The position numbers and the translations under genes were made by a program. The notes below the pieces were generated by a model. It searched no databases. It saw nothing but the letters and a program-made list of their open reading frames with translations, and had not been told where the DNA came from. From DASSCW01 sp036556325 (GTDB taxonomy: Bacteria > Chloroflexota > Limnocylindria > QHBO01): a DNA stretch of 20,651 bases. Positions 19,881 to 20,651 of the stretch are shown piece after piece. Each line of letters opens with the position of its first letter. Position 1 is the first letter of the stretch. The stretch spans positions 1 through 20,651 of the forward strand of contig DATBJR010000118.1 of assembly GCA_036556325.1 (NCBI GenBank), in the 5' to 3' direction.

Positions 19881-20651
19881 ATGCGTCCCGAATATGCCGA
19901 GGAAGCCTGCCGTACGGCCCTCAGCCGCGTGAGCGGCATGCCGTTCCGGTGGTCGCTGAACCCGTATACCGGCTGCGCCCACCAGTGCACCTTCTGCTAC
20001 GTGCGCGGCTTCGAGCGGCGGGCGGGCCGTCCGTCGGATGACCGGTACGGCGCGCGCATCCGCGTCAAGACGAACCTTGTCGAGGTGCTGCGTCGAGAGC
20101 TCGCGCGCAAGAGCTGGCAGCGCGAGGAGGTCGCGTTCGGCACGGCCACCGACCCATACCAGCCGGCGGAAGGCCGCTACCGCCTTACCCGCGGTGCGAT
20201 TGCCGCATTGGCCGAGGCCCGCACGCCGTTCGGCCTCATCACCCGTGGGCCGCTGATCGTCCGCGACCTCGACGTGCTGCAGCAGGCGTCCGCGGCCGTC
20301 GAGGGCGTGACCGTGAACATCTCGATCCCGACCCTCGACGACGACGTCTGGCGGACCACCGAGCCGGGCACCGCGCATCCACGCCAGCGGCTGCGCGCGC
20401 TGCGGGTCCTGGCCGACGCCGGCATCCGCGCCGGCGTCGGCATGGCGCCCATCCTGCCTGGCCTCTCCGACGATCCCGCCAGGCTGCGGGACGTCGTGCT
20501 CGCCGCCCGCGAGGCCGGCGCGAGCCACCTGTGGTGGAACGTGGTCAACCTTCGGCCCGGCACGCGCGAGCACTTCCTGGAGCACCTCGCTCGCGACTGG
20601 CCGGAGGAGGTCGACCGCTACCACCGTCTCTTCGCCGGCCGCGCCTACCTC
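19881..20651 (+). CDS. Rv2578c-type radical SAM protein (SplB-like), 3' end missing
   Basis: The visible 257 codons are open to the right edge. The radical SAM cluster motif CAHQCTFC (Cys32, Cys36, Cys39) follows MPFRWSLNPYTG, and the blocks RELARKSWQREEVAFGTATDP and YQPAEGRYRLTRGAIAALAE are the signature of the Rv2578c family within the COG1533 'DNA repair photolyase' group, related to spore photoproduct lyase. Such enzymes reductively cleave S-adenosylmethionine at a 4Fe-4S cluster; the substrate of this subgroup is not established. ATG 19881 has no Shine-Dalgarno sequence and sits six bases after the -10 box, so the mRNA is probably leaderless. The LexA-like operator in its promoter points to DNA-damage induction, in line with a repair role. 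Confidence 0.92.
   Translation, partial: MRPEYAEEACRTALSRVSGMPFRWSLNPYTGCAHQCTFCYVRGFERRAGRPSDDRYGARIRVKTNLVEVLRRELARKSWQREEVAFGTATDPYQPAEGRYRLTRGAIAALAEARTPFGLITRGPLIVRDLDVLQQASAAVEGVTVNISIPTLDDDVWRTTEPGTAHPRQRLRALRVLADAGIRAGVGMAPILPGLSDDPARLRDVVLAAREAGASHLWWNVVNLRPGTREHFLEHLARDWPEEVDRYHRLFAGRAYL

Noticed and set aside
19778..20041. 87-codon plus-strand open frame upstream of and into the radical SAM gene
   Set aside because: It overlaps the radical SAM gene out of frame, and its sequence shows no motif; the radical SAM frame carries the cluster cysteines and family blocks.
1..20651. Mobile elements, CRISPR arrays, tRNA or rRNA genes, prophage or toxin-antitoxin modules
   Set aside because: Reading both strands shows no transposase or integrase motifs, no regularly spaced repeats, and no recognisable tRNA or rRNA segments; the region looks like ordinary chromosome.

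Overview
The window is GC-rich bacterial chromosome with tightly packed genes on both strands, short intergenic gaps and frequent GTG/TTG starts. I see no phage, insertion sequence, CRISPR, tRNA or rRNA. The protein set is a DUF385 deazaflavin-dependent reductase, ATP-type PEP carboxykinase, SH3/propeller surface protein, zf-trcl zinc ribbon, DUF1385 protein and an Rv2578c-type radical SAM protein. Together with the base composition this suggests an uncultured terrestrial or freshwater Chloroflexota (Limnocylindria-like); a deep-branching actinobacterium is the main alternative. This assignment is inference.

Layout. Positions 1-2785 carry four minus-strand genes: a four-helix membrane protein, a class I aminotransferase, an EamA exporter, and a membrane protein that runs off the left edge. 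After a sparse 472-base stretch with one tiny acidic ORF, 3258-9469 holds small metabolic and housekeeping genes in alternating orientation: PhnB-like VOC protein, HAD phosphatase, DUF385 reductase, DinB-like protein, pckA, a second VOC protein, Nudix hydrolase, GNAT acetyltransferase and a lipoprotein. Two of the convergent pairs end on a shared CTAG.

Positions 9534-13667 look like an amide/amine catabolic locus: an APC permease faces a formamidase and a YtcJ/NfdA-type amidohydrolase, with a hairpin between the converging ends. From 13731 to 15695 is a large membrane-anchored protein with SH3-like, sialidase-like propeller and Cys-containing C-terminal parts. Next come a zinc-ribbon protein, an OmpR-type two-component pair (16285-18251), a small Ser/Gly-rich membrane protein, a DUF1385 protein, and a right-edge radical SAM gene related to spore photoproduct lyase.

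Two regulatory patterns stand out. First, many starts lack a Shine-Dalgarno sequence and have a -10-like hexamer 6-10 bases upstream, which suggests widespread leaderless transcription. Second, the radical SAM gene has a TTGATC-N18-TATCAT promoter whose spacer contains a perfect ATAGAAC-AGGC-GTTCTAT palindrome. That matches the Gram-positive-type LexA box core GAAC-N4-GTTC and suggests SOS control of a predicted DNA-repair enzyme.
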